64,000 nt of DNA from positions 1,736,001 to 1,800,000 of the forward strand of contig OZ243967.1 in assembly GCA_965214695.1 (NCBI GenBank), in the 5' to 3' direction. Below the pieces are notes generated by a model. The model was given only the letters and a program-made list of their open reading frames with translations, was not told the origin of the DNA and did no database searches. A program made the translations under genes and the position numbers. This stretch comes from JAPOXR01 sp965214695 (GTDB lineage Bacteria > Pseudomonadota > Alphaproteobacteria > Rhodobacterales > Rhodobacteraceae). This document shows positions 28,513-36,410 of the stretch, piece after piece; position 1 is the stretch's first letter; each line of letters starts with the position of its first letter.

Positions 28513-29031
28513 ATGAGACAGGACTCGAACGGGAAATCCGTTTGGACCGCTTGGCGCGCGGCCGTTGCAGGCGTCGTGCTGGCGGGGGGCGCCGCGCTCA
28601 CCGCGCCGCAGGCGGTGCACGCCGCGGATGCCGGCGCAACCGAGGGCGACAGGATGGAGTTTACGATCAAGCTCGGGGCCGCGCCGAACGGCTGGGCTGT
28701 CCGTTACAAGTACAAGACGACAGACGGCGCGGCCGTCGAGGGCGAGGATTACGATGAGGCCACCGGCACCGTGACCTTCAACTCCGGGGTCAAGGAGAAA
28801 AAGGTCTATGTGGACACGATCGACGACAGCGAGGAAGAAGACCCGGAGGTCTTCTATCTCAAGCTCTACGACCAGGAGGTCAACGGGCTCTATCGCGGCG
28901 TCACCGGGTGGGTCCAACCGACGTCCAACATCCGGTCCATGCCGAGCACGATGACGTTGACTGGCCAGATCCAGGACAACGATCAAGCGGTCAAGGCGGA
29001 CTGCGGGAGCGCGGGTCAGTACTGCGATTGA
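28513..29031 (+). CDS. Secreted single-domain Calx-beta-like protein A
   Basis: The 172-residue protein has a long Sec signal (AAVAGVVLAGGAALTAPQAVHA) followed by one Calx-beta-type domain: VRYKYKTTDGAAVEGEDYDE, GTVTFNSGVKEKKVYVDTI, DDSEEEDPEVFYLKLYD, ending MTLTGQIQDND. A family-specific insertion NGLYRGVTGWVQP precedes the last strand. Calx-beta domains usually bind Ca2+ and occur as repeats in large adhesins; a stand-alone secreted domain is unusual. AGGAGG lies 6 bases before the chosen ATG (28513); an ATG at 28507 abuts the site. It is a close paralogue of protein D (37234-37722). Inference: a substrate of the neighbouring exporter. Confidence 0.85.
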   Translation: MRQDSNGKSVWTAWRAAVAGVVLAGGAALTAPQAVHAADAGATEGDRMEFTIKLGAAPNGWAVRYKYKTTDGAAVEGEDYDEATGTVTFNSGVKEKKVYVDTIDDSEEEDPEVFYLKLYDQEVNGLYRGVTGWVQPTSNIRSMPSTMTLTGQIQDNDQAVKADCGSAGQYCD

Positions 29032-29480
29032 TACTGCTGCAAACCCGCGCCCGCCGCCGGATCCTGTGCACGCAGGCGCTCGTCCTGTTGGCGGTTGCAG
29101 GCGGGCTCCTCGACGCGCCGGCGGTCTACGCGCATAATGTGGCCGTGGCTGCACGCGCGAAGGAAGGCCGGGTGGCAACATTCGTAATCACCATGACGGG
29201 ATTCACCACGCGCGACAATGACGTTCGCTACTCGTACCGAACGAAGGACGGTACGGTGGAAGCCGGCAAGGACTACAATTCGGCGGGCAGCTATGTCACA
29301 TTTACCCCGAACAACTCCAGGGTCGGGATCAACATCGTAGCAATCGAAGCCGATTTCGAGGAAGGTAACGAGACCTTCGAGCTGGAGCTGTACGACTGCA
29401 AGGTCAAGGGAGAGTATCCGGGCGACACGACGTGGCGCAATTCTTCGGCCACATACCCCAGGGCGAAAAGCTCGCCATGA
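29028..29480 (+). CDS. Secreted Calx-beta-like protein B (C-terminus frameshifted)
   Basis: A second family member overlaps the stop of protein A. The likely start is TTG 29028, giving about 150 residues with a signal peptide (LVLLAVAGGLLDAPAVYA). The domain reads VRYSYRTKDGTVEAGKDYNS, VTFTPNNSRVGINIVAIEADFEEGNETFELELYD, then YPGDTTWRNSSATYP. Comparison with the duplicated fragment at about 30600 shows the native end should continue SAEKLTMTGQIVDR. Here one base is lost at about 29463, so the frame ends RAKSSP. The last beta strand is therefore missing. The TTG start lacks a good ribosome site, so expression probably depends on coupling to A. Confidence 0.7.
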   Translation: MILLQTRARRRILCTQALVLLAVAGGLLDAPAVYAHNVAVAARAKEGRVATFVITMTGFTTRDNDVRYSYRTKDGTVEAGKDYNSAGSYVTFTPNNSRVGINIVAIEADFEEGNETFELELYDCKVKGEYPGDTTWRNSSATYPRAKSSP

Positions 29481-29514
29481 CCGGTCGGATTGTCGATCGG
29501 TGACCGGAGACCGG

Positions 29515-29586
29515 ACAGAAAGGAAGGAAGCGATGAAGACAGAAAGGAAGGAAGCGATGAAGACAGAAAGGAAGGAAGCGATGAAG
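29515..29586 (+). repeat. Triplicated 24-bp ribosome-binding-site/ATG unit
   Basis: The unit ACAGAAAGGAAGGAAGCGATGAAG occurs three times in exact tandem (29515-29538, 29539-29562, 29563-29586). Each unit holds AAGGAAGG plus ATG, and the three ATGs (29533, 29557, 29581) are in frame. The paralogous gene has a single unit. The start region of Cys-rich protein 1 is thus triplicated, adding up to 16 charged residues (MKTERKEA units) before the signal peptide. Confidence 0.95.
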
Positions 29587-30405
29587 ACCGATGGAACCTC
29601 GACCGGGCGCCTGGCGATTGCGCTTGCAGCGGCCGTGCTGGCCGTCGCCCTTGCCGCAGCCGCGCCCGCCCGCGCCCAGGACGCCCCTACGTATGGCGAC
29701 TGTGCTCAAGCGTGGTACGAAAGCGACGCCTCCAATCATTGCCCGGCTCGCGGCACCCAATTCTGGTTTGACACCCCGAATGGAGAGTGCAGCGTCACGG
29801 CCAGGTGCAGGAAGTTGAATGGCGTGCCATCAATCCAGCAAACCGTCACCGGCGATCTGGATGACATGAGCGATCTGGTGAGCTGCGACGGCATTCTCAG
29901 GATCGGCCAATGTCTCACCGCTAGTCAACAAACCGCCCTGGAGACAGCATGCAACGACGCGTGGGGTGACAGCGATGCCAGCCAGAGATGCGGTTCGTCC
30001 CGCGGATCCCACAGCGTGTCGACATATCAAGGCGTACAATGCCATGTCTCGACCTCCTGCGGGACCCTGGCGGTTGCAGCGTCCTTCTACGGGTCTACCG
30101 GCGATGTGAAACAGCTCGATTTCTGCAACAACGGGTTGTCCACCTCTTGCCCATCGGTCGAGAAGTGCACGAGCGCATGGAATGCGAGTTCGGCCAAGAA
30201 TACCTGTAACTATTCCGGAGCCTTCGCCACCGACGTCGGAGTGGATTCGGGACAGTGCTCCGTAGAGACCCATTGCCAAAGACTGGTTGATGATCCATTG
30301 GGGAAGACCGGGGGAGTCATCGCAGTCGAGACCTCGTACAAGGGGGACCTGGGACAGGTGCAAAACCTCAAGAACTGCGATGGGATACTCAAGACCTCCT
30401 GCTGA
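29581..30405 (+). CDS. Secreted Cys-rich triple-repeat protein 1
   Basis: A 274-residue protein of unknown family with signal peptide LAIALAAAVLAVALAAAAPARA. The mature part is three ~80-residue repeats, each with six cysteines (18 in total): C-x3-AW...C, G-x-C-x5-C, and a closing LxxCxxxLxxxC (CAQAWYESDASNHC, CSVTARC, VSCDGILRIGQC; then CNDAWGDSDASQRC, CHVSTSC, DFCNNGLSTSC; then CTSAWNASSAKNTC, CSVETHC, KNCDGILKTSC). Spacing and the C-terminal GDLxxxxxLxxC element loosely recall cyanovirin-N-homology lectins, but this is weak. ATG 29581 is homologous to the start of the paralogue; two upstream in-frame ATGs come from the triplicated unit. Probably a disulphide-bonded periplasmic or extracellular protein. 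Confidence 0.8.
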   Translation: MKTDGTSTGRLAIALAAAVLAVALAAAAPARAQDAPTYGDCAQAWYESDASNHCPARGTQFWFDTPNGECSVTARCRKLNGVPSIQQTVTGDLDDMSDLVSCDGILRIGQCLTASQQTALETACNDAWGDSDASQRCGSSRGSHSVSTYQGVQCHVSTSCGTLAVAASFYGSTGDVKQLDFCNNGLSTSCPSVEKCTSAWNASSAKNTCNYSGAFATDVGVDSGQCSVETHCQRLVDDPLGKTGGVIAVETSYKGDLGQVQNLKNCDGILKTSC

Positions 30406-30499
30406 GGTCCCGGATTCGCGGGTCGCATGACATCGATCAGGACGCGGGGCCTCTTCGGCCCGGCGTCCCGGCGGCTTCCTACTTGCCCTGGAGGCCTGA

Positions 30500-30655
30500 T
30501 CAATATCACGACGATTGCGGACGATCTCGAGGAAGGCAACGAGACCTTCAGGCTGGAGCTGTACGACTGCAGGGTCAAGGCGGCACGACGTGGCGCAATT
30601 CTTCGGCCACATATCCCAGTGCGGAAAAGCTCACCATATGACCGGTCAGATTGTC
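30500..30655 (+). pseudogene. 3' fragment of a Calx-beta-like gene
   Basis: INITTIADDLEEGNETFRLELYDCRVK matches protein B (INIVAIEADFEEGNETFELELYDCKVK) in two halves, then the frame shifts by a deletion near 30580. In the restored frame WRNSSATYPSAEKLT follows. It is the left part of tandem copy 2, has no start or signal peptide, and is not expected to be expressed. Confidence 0.75.
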
Positions 30656-31600
30656 GATCGGTAACCGGATAGAAAGGAAGGAAGCGATGAAGACCGATGG
30701 AACCTCGACCGGGCGCCTGGCGATTGCGCTTGCAGCGGCCGTGCTGGCCGCCGCCTTTGCCGCAGCCGGGACCGCCCGCGCCCAGGACGGCCCGACGGGG
30801 GCCGAGTGCCTTGACGCTTGGGACGAGAGCGACGCCTCCGAGCATTGTCCGTTTTCCAGCAACCAGTTCTGGATGACGGCTTCGAACGGAGAGTGCAGCG
30901 TCACGACCAGGTGCCGGAAATCGGATGGCTGGGCATCTCAGATGCAAACGGTCACCGGCGATCTGGATGACATGCGCGATCTGGTGAGTTGCAACGGCGT
31001 GCTCAGAATCAGCTCCTGCCTCTCCGCTGCCGAACAAACCGCTTTGGCGACAGCCTGCGAGGAGGCGTGGGACGACAGTGATGCCAGCCAGAAATGCGGG
31101 TCGTCCTACGGATCTCACAGCGTGTCGATATCAGGCCAGCAATGTCATGTCTTGACCTCCTGCGGGACCTTGGCGGCGGCAGCGTCCTTCTACGGGTCTT
31201 CCGACGATGTGAAACAGCTCGATTACTGCAACAGCGAGCTGTCCATCTCTTGCCCCATCCCCGTAACGGTTGAGAACTGCAGGAGCGCCTGGAATACGAG
31301 CGATGCCAACGAGACCTGTAGCGTTACAGGATATGCCGATACCAGGCCGGTCGCGGTGGAATCGGGGCAATGCACCATGCGGGCCAGGTGCAGAAGATGG
31401 AGTGTTTTGTTCGTCGGCGAGATCTCTCCGCGGTACGTCGACTTCAAGGGGAGCGTGGAACAGGTGGAAGACCTCAAGAATTGTGATGGGTACCTCAAGA
31501 CATCCTGCTGAGTTCCCGGATTCGCGGGTCGCATGACATCGATCGGGGCGCGGGGCCTCTTCAGCCCGGCGTCCCGGCGGCTTCCTATTTGCCCTGGAGT
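30501..31600. repeat. Tandem duplication, copy 2
   Basis: Second copy of the ~1.1 kb block, running from the Calx-beta 3' fragment through Cys-rich gene 2 into the true 3' end of the permease gene. Relative to copy 1 it has a single ribosome-site unit and a ~17-base deletion in the Calx-beta tail. Many scattered substitutions show that the duplication is not recent. Confidence 0.8.
30687..31511 (+). CDS. Secreted Cys-rich triple-repeat protein 2
   Basis: A paralogue of protein 1 with identical length (274 aa), the same signal peptide type and all 18 cysteines conserved in three repeats (CLDAWDESDASEHC, CSVTTRC, CNGVLRISSC; CEEAWDDSDASQKC, CHVLTSC, CNSELSISC; CRSAWNTSDANETC, CTMRARC, CDGYLKTSC). 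Repeat 3 diverges most (RRWSVLFVGEISPRYVDF), while cysteines and the AW/SDA motif are kept. This implies selection on the fold with drift of the surface. AAGGAAGG lies 6 bases before the ATG. It is convergent with the permease gene, whose stop is 74 bases away. Confidence 0.8.
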   Translation: MKTDGTSTGRLAIALAAAVLAAAFAAAGTARAQDGPTGAECLDAWDESDASEHCPFSSNQFWMTASNGECSVTTRCRKSDGWASQMQTVTGDLDDMRDLVSCNGVLRISSCLSAAEQTALATACEEAWDDSDASQKCGSSYGSHSVSISGQQCHVLTSCGTLAAAASFYGSSDDVKQLDYCNSELSISCPIPVTVENCRSAWNTSDANETCSVTGYADTRPVAVESGQCTMRARCRRWSVLFVGEISPRYVDFKGSVEQVEDLKNCDGYLKTSC

Positions 31601-32787
31601 CCGGCGATGGGGTCGAGCCTGGAGGCCTGGTGGGCAGGCTGGAACCCGAAAAACAGGCCGACCGTCGCCGCCGTGCCGAGGCCGCTCGCCACGGAGAGCC
31701 CCGAGATCAGGAAGTCCCAGTCGGTGAAGCGGCAGATCGTCCAGGTCGCCGCCAACCCGAGCGCGATGCCGAGAATGCCGCCTGTAATTGTCAGGATGAC
31801 GGATTCGATGAGGAACTGGCTCCTGATATCCCGCTGCCGCGCGCCCAGGGCCCGGCGAATGGCAATTTCCCCCCGCCGCTCGGCCACGGATACGAGCATG
31901 ATGTTCATGATGCCGATGCCGCCGACGATCAGCGAAATGCTGCCGACCGCGCCAAGCAGCAGGGTGAAGATGCCCATCTGCGCCTCCATCCGGGCGATCA
32001 GCTCCTTTGCGGTGACGATATCGAGGCCGAGGCCGGGCGCGCGCTTGCGGAAATGCGACCGGATATCCTCCACCGCCGCCGAGTAATGGACGCCGGCGCC
32101 GGACCGGGCGACGATGACCTCGATTCCGGGGTCGGGAGTGATCCTCCGCACCGTGGTTATCGGGACGAAGACCGATTTGTCCGCTGCCACCTGGAACGGC
32201 AGCGCATAACTCTCCGCCTTGCGGTTCAGCACGCCCACGACGGTGAAGAGAACCTCATCGACCTCGATGAGCGTCCCCAGGAGACGATCCACCCCCGCCG
32301 CGCGCATTTTCTCCGCGACCTCGGCGCCGATGACGCACCAGTATCTGTCGGTATCCAGGTCCGATACGAACCGGCCCTCCTGCAGCGTCAGCTTGTTCAC
32401 ACTCGCGAAGGAGCGGGTGACTCCCTGGACCGTACCCCGCCCGACTTCCCGCCCGGCGAAGCGGAACGTCCCGCGCCCCGATATCCTGGGCGCCGCCTCG
32501 ACGATTGACGGGACCTCCGGCGCCAGTTGCAGGGCGTCCTGGAGGCCGATCTCGACCCTTCCGGCAGCAGACGACTTGCGGATGACAACGATGTCGGTGC
32601 CGAGCGCCTCGAACTGCTTGCGAGCCTGCTCCTTGGCGATTTCGCCGAGCGAGACCATTGCAATGACCGAGGAGATGCCGATCATGACGCCGACAAGACC
32701 CAGAACCGTGCGCAGCCTCGCCCGGCGCAGGCTGTCGGCTGCCTCGCGGGCATTGGCCGCAAGGACCTGGAAGGCTCGCGACATCAC
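31585..32787 (-). CDS. MacB-like ABC permease (FtsX/MacB_PCD type)
   Basis: A 400-residue permease without its own ATPase domain. It has the N-terminal helix LRTVLGLVGVMIGISSVIAMVSLGE, a large periplasmic domain (ISGRGTFRFAGREVGRG ... KSVFVPITTVRRI) and three C-terminal helices (LLLGAVGSISLIVGGIGIMNIMLVSVAERRGEIAIRRALGA, SVILTITGGILGIALGLAATW). This is MacB topology split from its nucleotide-binding domain, as in many tripartite systems. MacB-type pumps use mechanotransmission to push periplasmic substrates through a TolC channel. The start is GTG 32787 or ATG 32784. It is the last gene of the outer-membrane-factor/adaptor/ATPase/permease operon. Confidence 0.93.
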   Translation of the reverse strand: MMSRAFQVLAANAREAADSLRRARLRTVLGLVGVMIGISSVIAMVSLGEIAKEQARKQFEALGTDIVVIRKSSAAGRVEIGLQDALQLAPEVPSIVEAAPRISGRGTFRFAGREVGRGTVQGVTRSFASVNKLTLQEGRFVSDLDTDRYWCVIGAEVAEKMRAAGVDRLLGTLIEVDEVLFTVVGVLNRKAESYALPFQVAADKSVFVPITTVRRITPDPGIEVIVARSGAGVHYSAAVEDIRSHFRKRAPGLGLDIVTAKELIARMEAQMGIFTLLLGAVGSISLIVGGIGIMNIMLVSVAERRGEIAIRRALGARQRDIRSQFLIESVILTITGGILGIALGLAATWTICRFTDWDFLISGLSVASGLGTAATVGLFFGFQPAHQASRLDPIAGLQGK

Positions 32788-32799
32788 CGGGCGCCCGCG

Positions 32800-33504
32800 T
32801 CACACCCCGGGCGCCGCCGCGGCGCCGGGTCCGGCCCCCGGCTCGAAGAGCCTGCCGTCGCGAATGCGCGTCCGTCGCGCACACTGGCCTGCAACTGACG
32901 GATCGTGCGTGATAATCAGGATCGTGATGCCCTGCTCCTCGTTCAGCCGCCGCAGCAGCGCCATCACCTCACCCGCCGTGTCGGTATCCAGCGCGCCGGT
33001 CGGCTCGTCGGCGAGCAGCAGCGCCGGCTCGCCCACCAGCGCCCGGGCGATGGCGACCCTCTGTTTCTGCCCGCCGGAAAGCTGGTCCGGGCGGTGTCCG
33101 GTCCGGTCCGCCATGCCGACGCGTTTTAGTATCTCCTGCGCGCGGCGGCGCATTTCCGGCCGCCCGGCGCCCCGATAGACCAGAGGCAGGCAGACATTCT
33201 CCAATGCGGTCATTTGCGGCAGCAGGTGGAAGGACTGGAACACGAAACCGATATGCCGGTTCCGAAGCGCGGACAATTCGTCGTCGCGGAGCCCGGAGAT
33301 ATCGCGCCCGTCGAGAACGCAGGCACCGGAGGTCGGGCGGTCCAGCAGGCCGATAATGTTCATGAGTGTCGTCTTGCCGCTGCCCGAAGGCCCCATGATC
33401 GACATCAGGTCGCCCGCATCGACATTCAGATCGACGCCCCGCAGAATCTCGGTCGTGACCGGTCCGATCCGGTAGGACCTGCGGATGTCGGTCAGCCTCA
33501 GCAT
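32800..33504 (-). CDS. MacB/LolD-type ABC ATPase
   Basis: A 234-residue ATPase with Walker A MGPSGSGKTTLMNIIGLL, Q-loop region FVFQSFHLLPQMTALENV, signature LSGGQKQRVAIARALVGEP, Walker B LLLADEPTGALD and H-loop ITHDP. The family powers type VII ABC systems (MacAB, LolCDE, FtsEX). It lies 43 bases after the adaptor gene and 12 before the permease, so it should form a stoichiometric complex with them at the inner membrane. Confidence 0.95.
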   Translation of the reverse strand: MLRLTDIRRSYRIGPVTTEILRGVDLNVDAGDLMSIMGPSGSGKTTLMNIIGLLDRPTSGACVLDGRDISGLRDDELSALRNRHIGFVFQSFHLLPQMTALENVCLPLVYRGAGRPEMRRRAQEILKRVGMADRTGHRPDQLSGGQKQRVAIARALVGEPALLLADEPTGALDTDTAGEVMALLRRLNEEQGITILIITHDPSVAGQCARRTRIRDGRLFEPGAGPGAAAAPGV

Positions 33505-33547
33505 CCCGCCCGGCGCCTCCCTTCGGTGCCCCGGTCCCTGCTCCGGA

Positions 33548-35314
33548 TCATCGGAGGAGGACGACCTTGTCGCCAGGCGAAAGGCCCTTCACCACCTCGA
33601 CCGAATCGAGCGTGGTGAGGCCAAGCTCGACCGCGCGCCGCTCCGTGCCGCCGCCGTCGGCGAGGACACGCAGCCAGGCCTCGCCGTCCCCATCCTGTAC
33701 AATCGCGCCGATCGGCACCATCAGGGCCGCCGGGCGATGATGGACGACGATCGTGACATAGGCTGACATGCCGACCCGTAGCCGGTCGCGGGCCTCGGCT
33801 TCCAGCCTGTCCAGCGTGACGAAGACCTCGAATTGCGGCGCGCCGCGCCGCCGCGCGCTGCTGTCCGCGCGCGACGAGACGCGGGTCACGGCGCCCTCTA
33901 CCTTCATACCGGGAAATCCGGGGCCGGTAATCCACGCCTGCTGGCCAGCCTCGACCTTCCTTACATCCACCTCGTCCACGCTCGTGACGACGGAGAGGCG
34001 CTCCAAATCCGCGATGCTCAGCATCAACTCTCCCTGTGCCACCGGCCTGCCCTTCGTCAGGGGTCTGGCCCTCGGGCCTTCCGCCGCCATGACAACCCCG
34101 GCGATCGGCGCCCGGACCAGCGCCAGGTCCAGTTTCTCCTCATGCGTGCGCAGGCGGTCCTCGGCCGTCCGGGCCTCCAGGCGCGCCACCCGCTGCGCCT
34201 CCTCGCCGCCCTTCGCCTTCACTGCCTCCAGCTCCCGCCGGGCCTCCTCGACATCCAGGGCCCGGTTCTGCCGCTGCCGCTGCGCATCTTCGTGCTGCGA
34301 GGCGGGAACGAGGCCCTGCTCCAGCAGGAAGGCGGTCCCGGCGAGGTTCTGCTCTGCATCGTCGAACGCGATCTTCGCCCGCCGCAGGGCCCGTCGGGCG
34401 CGCGCCATGTCGGTGCTGTTCTCCCAGTCCTCGATCTCGGCGAGCCGGTCTTGCGCCTTGATATGATCGACCTGGGCGCGCCGGTGATCCGAGGCGAGCT
34501 GGCCGGTATCAAGGGCAACCAACGGGTCGTCCGGCACCACCCGGTCTCCGGGGGTGGCATGCACGGCGCTCACATGGCTTTCGATCGGACTGACGATCTC
34601 GGCGACGCGGCCCGGCGCCAGATGGCCCCTGAGCGCGATGGTGGACTGGAATTCGCGCGGATGTACCGTCACGGCCGGCAGCACGCCCGGGTCGGCGGCG
34701 TCCGCTTCCGGACCGGCAACCAGCGCTGCGGTGGTGCTGAAGAGATCCAGCGGCCGGACATACCAGGCGCCGATGGCAAGGAAGAGCACCATCACGAAAA
34801 GCATCGCCGCGCCGCGCACCGTGCGCACCCGCTTCGTCATCGCCGAAAGCGCCTCATTCCGGGCCTCGAGGTCGCGGTAGGCGCCCTGGAGTTCGCCGAG
34901 CTGCGTCTCGATGACCTCCGCCTGGCGCAGCTCGGTCTCGCGCAACTCGCGGACTTCGGTGATGTCGGAAACAACGACGATCTCCGCCACCCGTTCCTCT
35001 CCCGCCATGAGGCAGGACGTTGTCACGGACAGCGAACGAAACTCCTCGCCGACCTGGACCCGCGTGACGCGCCGGGCGATGTCCCCGCGTTCGGCGACGG
35101 CGTCGAGGACGATCTGGGTGAACTCGTCAAAACCCTCGAAGGCGATGAATATCTGCCCGAAGGAACGCCCGACTGCCTTATCGGAGTCGAGCCCGAACAT
35201 CCGGCCGAACGCAGCATTGGCCATCCTGACCGCCCCGTCGAAACCGATGACGATCACCCCGTCGGACAGGTTCTCCAGCAGCGTGCGGTAAATGTCGGGG
35301 TCGCGGTCCGTCAT
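33548..35314 (-). CDS. PAS-domain-fused HlyD/MacA membrane-fusion adaptor
   Basis: A 588-residue protein with an unusual fusion. Residues about 8-125 form a PAS domain (LLENLSDGVIVIGFDGAVRM, GRMFGLDSDKAVGRSFGQIF, VVVSDITEVREL), then a helical linker (ETELRQAEVIETQLGELQGAY). A transmembrane helix at about 170-190 (GAAMLFVMVLFLAIGAWYV) precedes a complete periplasmic adaptor: lipoyl half-motifs EIVSPIESHVSAVHATPGDRV and DLALVRAPIAGVVMAAEG, a coiled-coil hairpin between them, and beta-barrel/membrane-proximal domains (GQQAWITGPGFPGMKVEG). MacA adaptors normally have only a short cytoplasmic tail. The fusion suggests that a cytoplasmic signal (redox, haem or ligand) gates export. ATG overlaps the upstream stop (ATGA). 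Confidence 0.9.
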   Translation of the reverse strand: MTDRDPDIYRTLLENLSDGVIVIGFDGAVRMANAAFGRMFGLDSDKAVGRSFGQIFIAFEGFDEFTQIVLDAVAERGDIARRVTRVQVGEEFRSLSVTTSCLMAGEERVAEIVVVSDITEVRELRETELRQAEVIETQLGELQGAYRDLEARNEALSAMTKRVRTVRGAAMLFVMVLFLAIGAWYVRPLDLFSTTAALVAGPEADAADPGVLPAVTVHPREFQSTIALRGHLAPGRVAEIVSPIESHVSAVHATPGDRVVPDDPLVALDTGQLASDHRRAQVDHIKAQDRLAEIEDWENSTDMARARRALRRAKIAFDDAEQNLAGTAFLLEQGLVPASQHEDAQRQRQNRALDVEEARRELEAVKAKGGEEAQRVARLEARTAEDRLRTHEEKLDLALVRAPIAGVVMAAEGPRARPLTKGRPVAQGELMLSIADLERLSVVTSVDEVDVRKVEAGQQAWITGPGFPGMKVEGAVTRVSSRADSSARRRGAPQFEVFVTLDRLEAEARDRLRVGMSAYVTIVVHHRPAALMVPIGAIVQDGDGEAWLRVLADGGGTERRAVELGLTTLDSVEVVKGLSPGDKVVLLR

Positions 35315-36081
35315 TGCGGCGCTGCCTGAAGCCGGTCGCCCCAGCGATCCTGCACGCGTCTGGCGGTCCGGTCGAAACTCATCAGCGCATTGAGCAATGA
35401 ATCTTCGCCGATCTCCACTTGACGCCTCGCTCCGATCAGCGCCCGATACGCCCCGATCACGGCAACGACCAGATCCGCCGCCGTCCGGCGGAAGGTAAGG
35501 ATGCCGATCCGTTCTTCGAGCCGCGCCTGCCGCACGGTCGCACTATCGAACCCGGCCCAGGCGCCTTTCAGCAAGGGTCGGGAAAAGCTGAAGGTCTGCG
35601 AACCGGAGCCGTCGGACCTGCTCGACAGCGTTTTGTCCCAGCCGAGCGCAAACCCGCCGCCAATGGGAACACGCAGGCTTGACCAGGCGCCGACGCCCGC
35701 CCTGTGGCTCATCCGGTCCCTGCCGACGAAGGGGCCGACGGCAACCCGGGGGCTCCAGCAATCCGCGACCACATCCAGCGAAATCCTCTGCACGTCCCGA
35801 TCAAGTCGGCTGTTGAGTAGCGGGGGCATGCGCGCCAGCGCCAGCCCGATCGCGTCCTTCAGCATCAGGTCGCAATCATTCGCGGCGCAGCCAAGTGGAT
35901 CGCCCGCCGTCGCAAGCGTCTGGGCAGCCGCGGGGACCGGTGCCAAAAAGCACAGAACAGAGACGGTTGCGCGGAAACGCCCCGCCAGGCCCGACGATGA
36001 GGCGAACGTAGCCGAAGCCGGGACGCGGCCCACCGCCCCCGGTTGCCCAGACGATCCAACCGGCCTTGCCCGCGCTGTCAT
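35311..36081 (-). pseudogene. TolC-like outer-membrane factor, internally deleted copy
   Basis: The protein (256 aa from ATG 36081; GTG 36114 is possible) keeps a signal region (VLCFLAPVPAAAQ) and aligns with the complete copy at 25666-27228 over DAIGLALARMPPLLNSRLDRD through FSRPLLKGAWAGFDSATVRQ and AYRALIGARRQVEIGEDSLL. It then jumps directly to the C-terminal tail FDRTARRVQDRWGDRLQAAPQ. About 225-250 residues, including one full helical hairpin repeat, are missing without a frameshift. A channel of half size should not form the trimeric barrel. It still heads the exporter operon and overlaps the adaptor start, so its translation may serve only to couple expression. Confidence 0.8.
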
Positions 36082-36297
36082 GCGACGAACCTCTACTCCG
36101 TCGATCGCGTCCACCCTCTGCGAACCTCCAGTGACAGGCGAGACCAGTCCCCCGGCATCCCGTCTCCAGATAATCTAAACAATTTCAGCGGGGCAACCAA
36201 GGGCCGATTGGCTCAAGCCCGAGGCTGACAACGCGAGGCCGGTCCGGCATCGTGCAGGGGAGGAGGAAGACAGCGACGTCGCCGCAAATCTTATCGA

Positions 36298-36321
36298 GTC
36301 CATGATCATTCGATCATGGAC
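36298..36321. promoter_or_regulatory. Perfect 10-bp inverted repeat between exporter operon and Calx-beta gene C
   Basis: GTCCATGATC-ATTC-GATCATGGAC lies between the leftward exporter operon and the rightward gene C (start 36411). The 4-base spacer, perfect arms and divergent location fit a dimeric repressor/activator site. A terminator is unlikely because there is no upstream gene on either strand to terminate. Confidence 0.6.
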
Positions 36322-36410
36322 AATTTTGGGGCAAATGGCTAGCCTCGTCCTGTCCATAATGCACCCCGGCCTTCGGCCGTGGGCGCGTTCAGAAGAAAGG
36401 AAACGGCATC

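Larger units (their letters stand above)
29330..30497. repeat. Tandem duplication, copy 1
   Basis: This ~1.17 kb block aligns to 30501-31600. It carries the 3' end of a Calx-beta gene, a Cys-rich protein gene, and a terminal GCATGACATCGATC...CTTGCCCTGGAG segment. The final bases match the end of the leftward permease gene (codons for LQGK-stop), which shows the duplication junction lies at the permease 3' end. Offset is 1106 bases across the Cys-rich genes. Confidence 0.8.

Noticed and set aside
29500..29580. In-frame extension of Cys-rich protein 1 upstream of 29581 as its true N-terminus
   Set aside because: The paralogue starts at the position equivalent to 29581, and the extra residues are just the triplicated start unit; use of the upstream ATGs is possible but not preferred.
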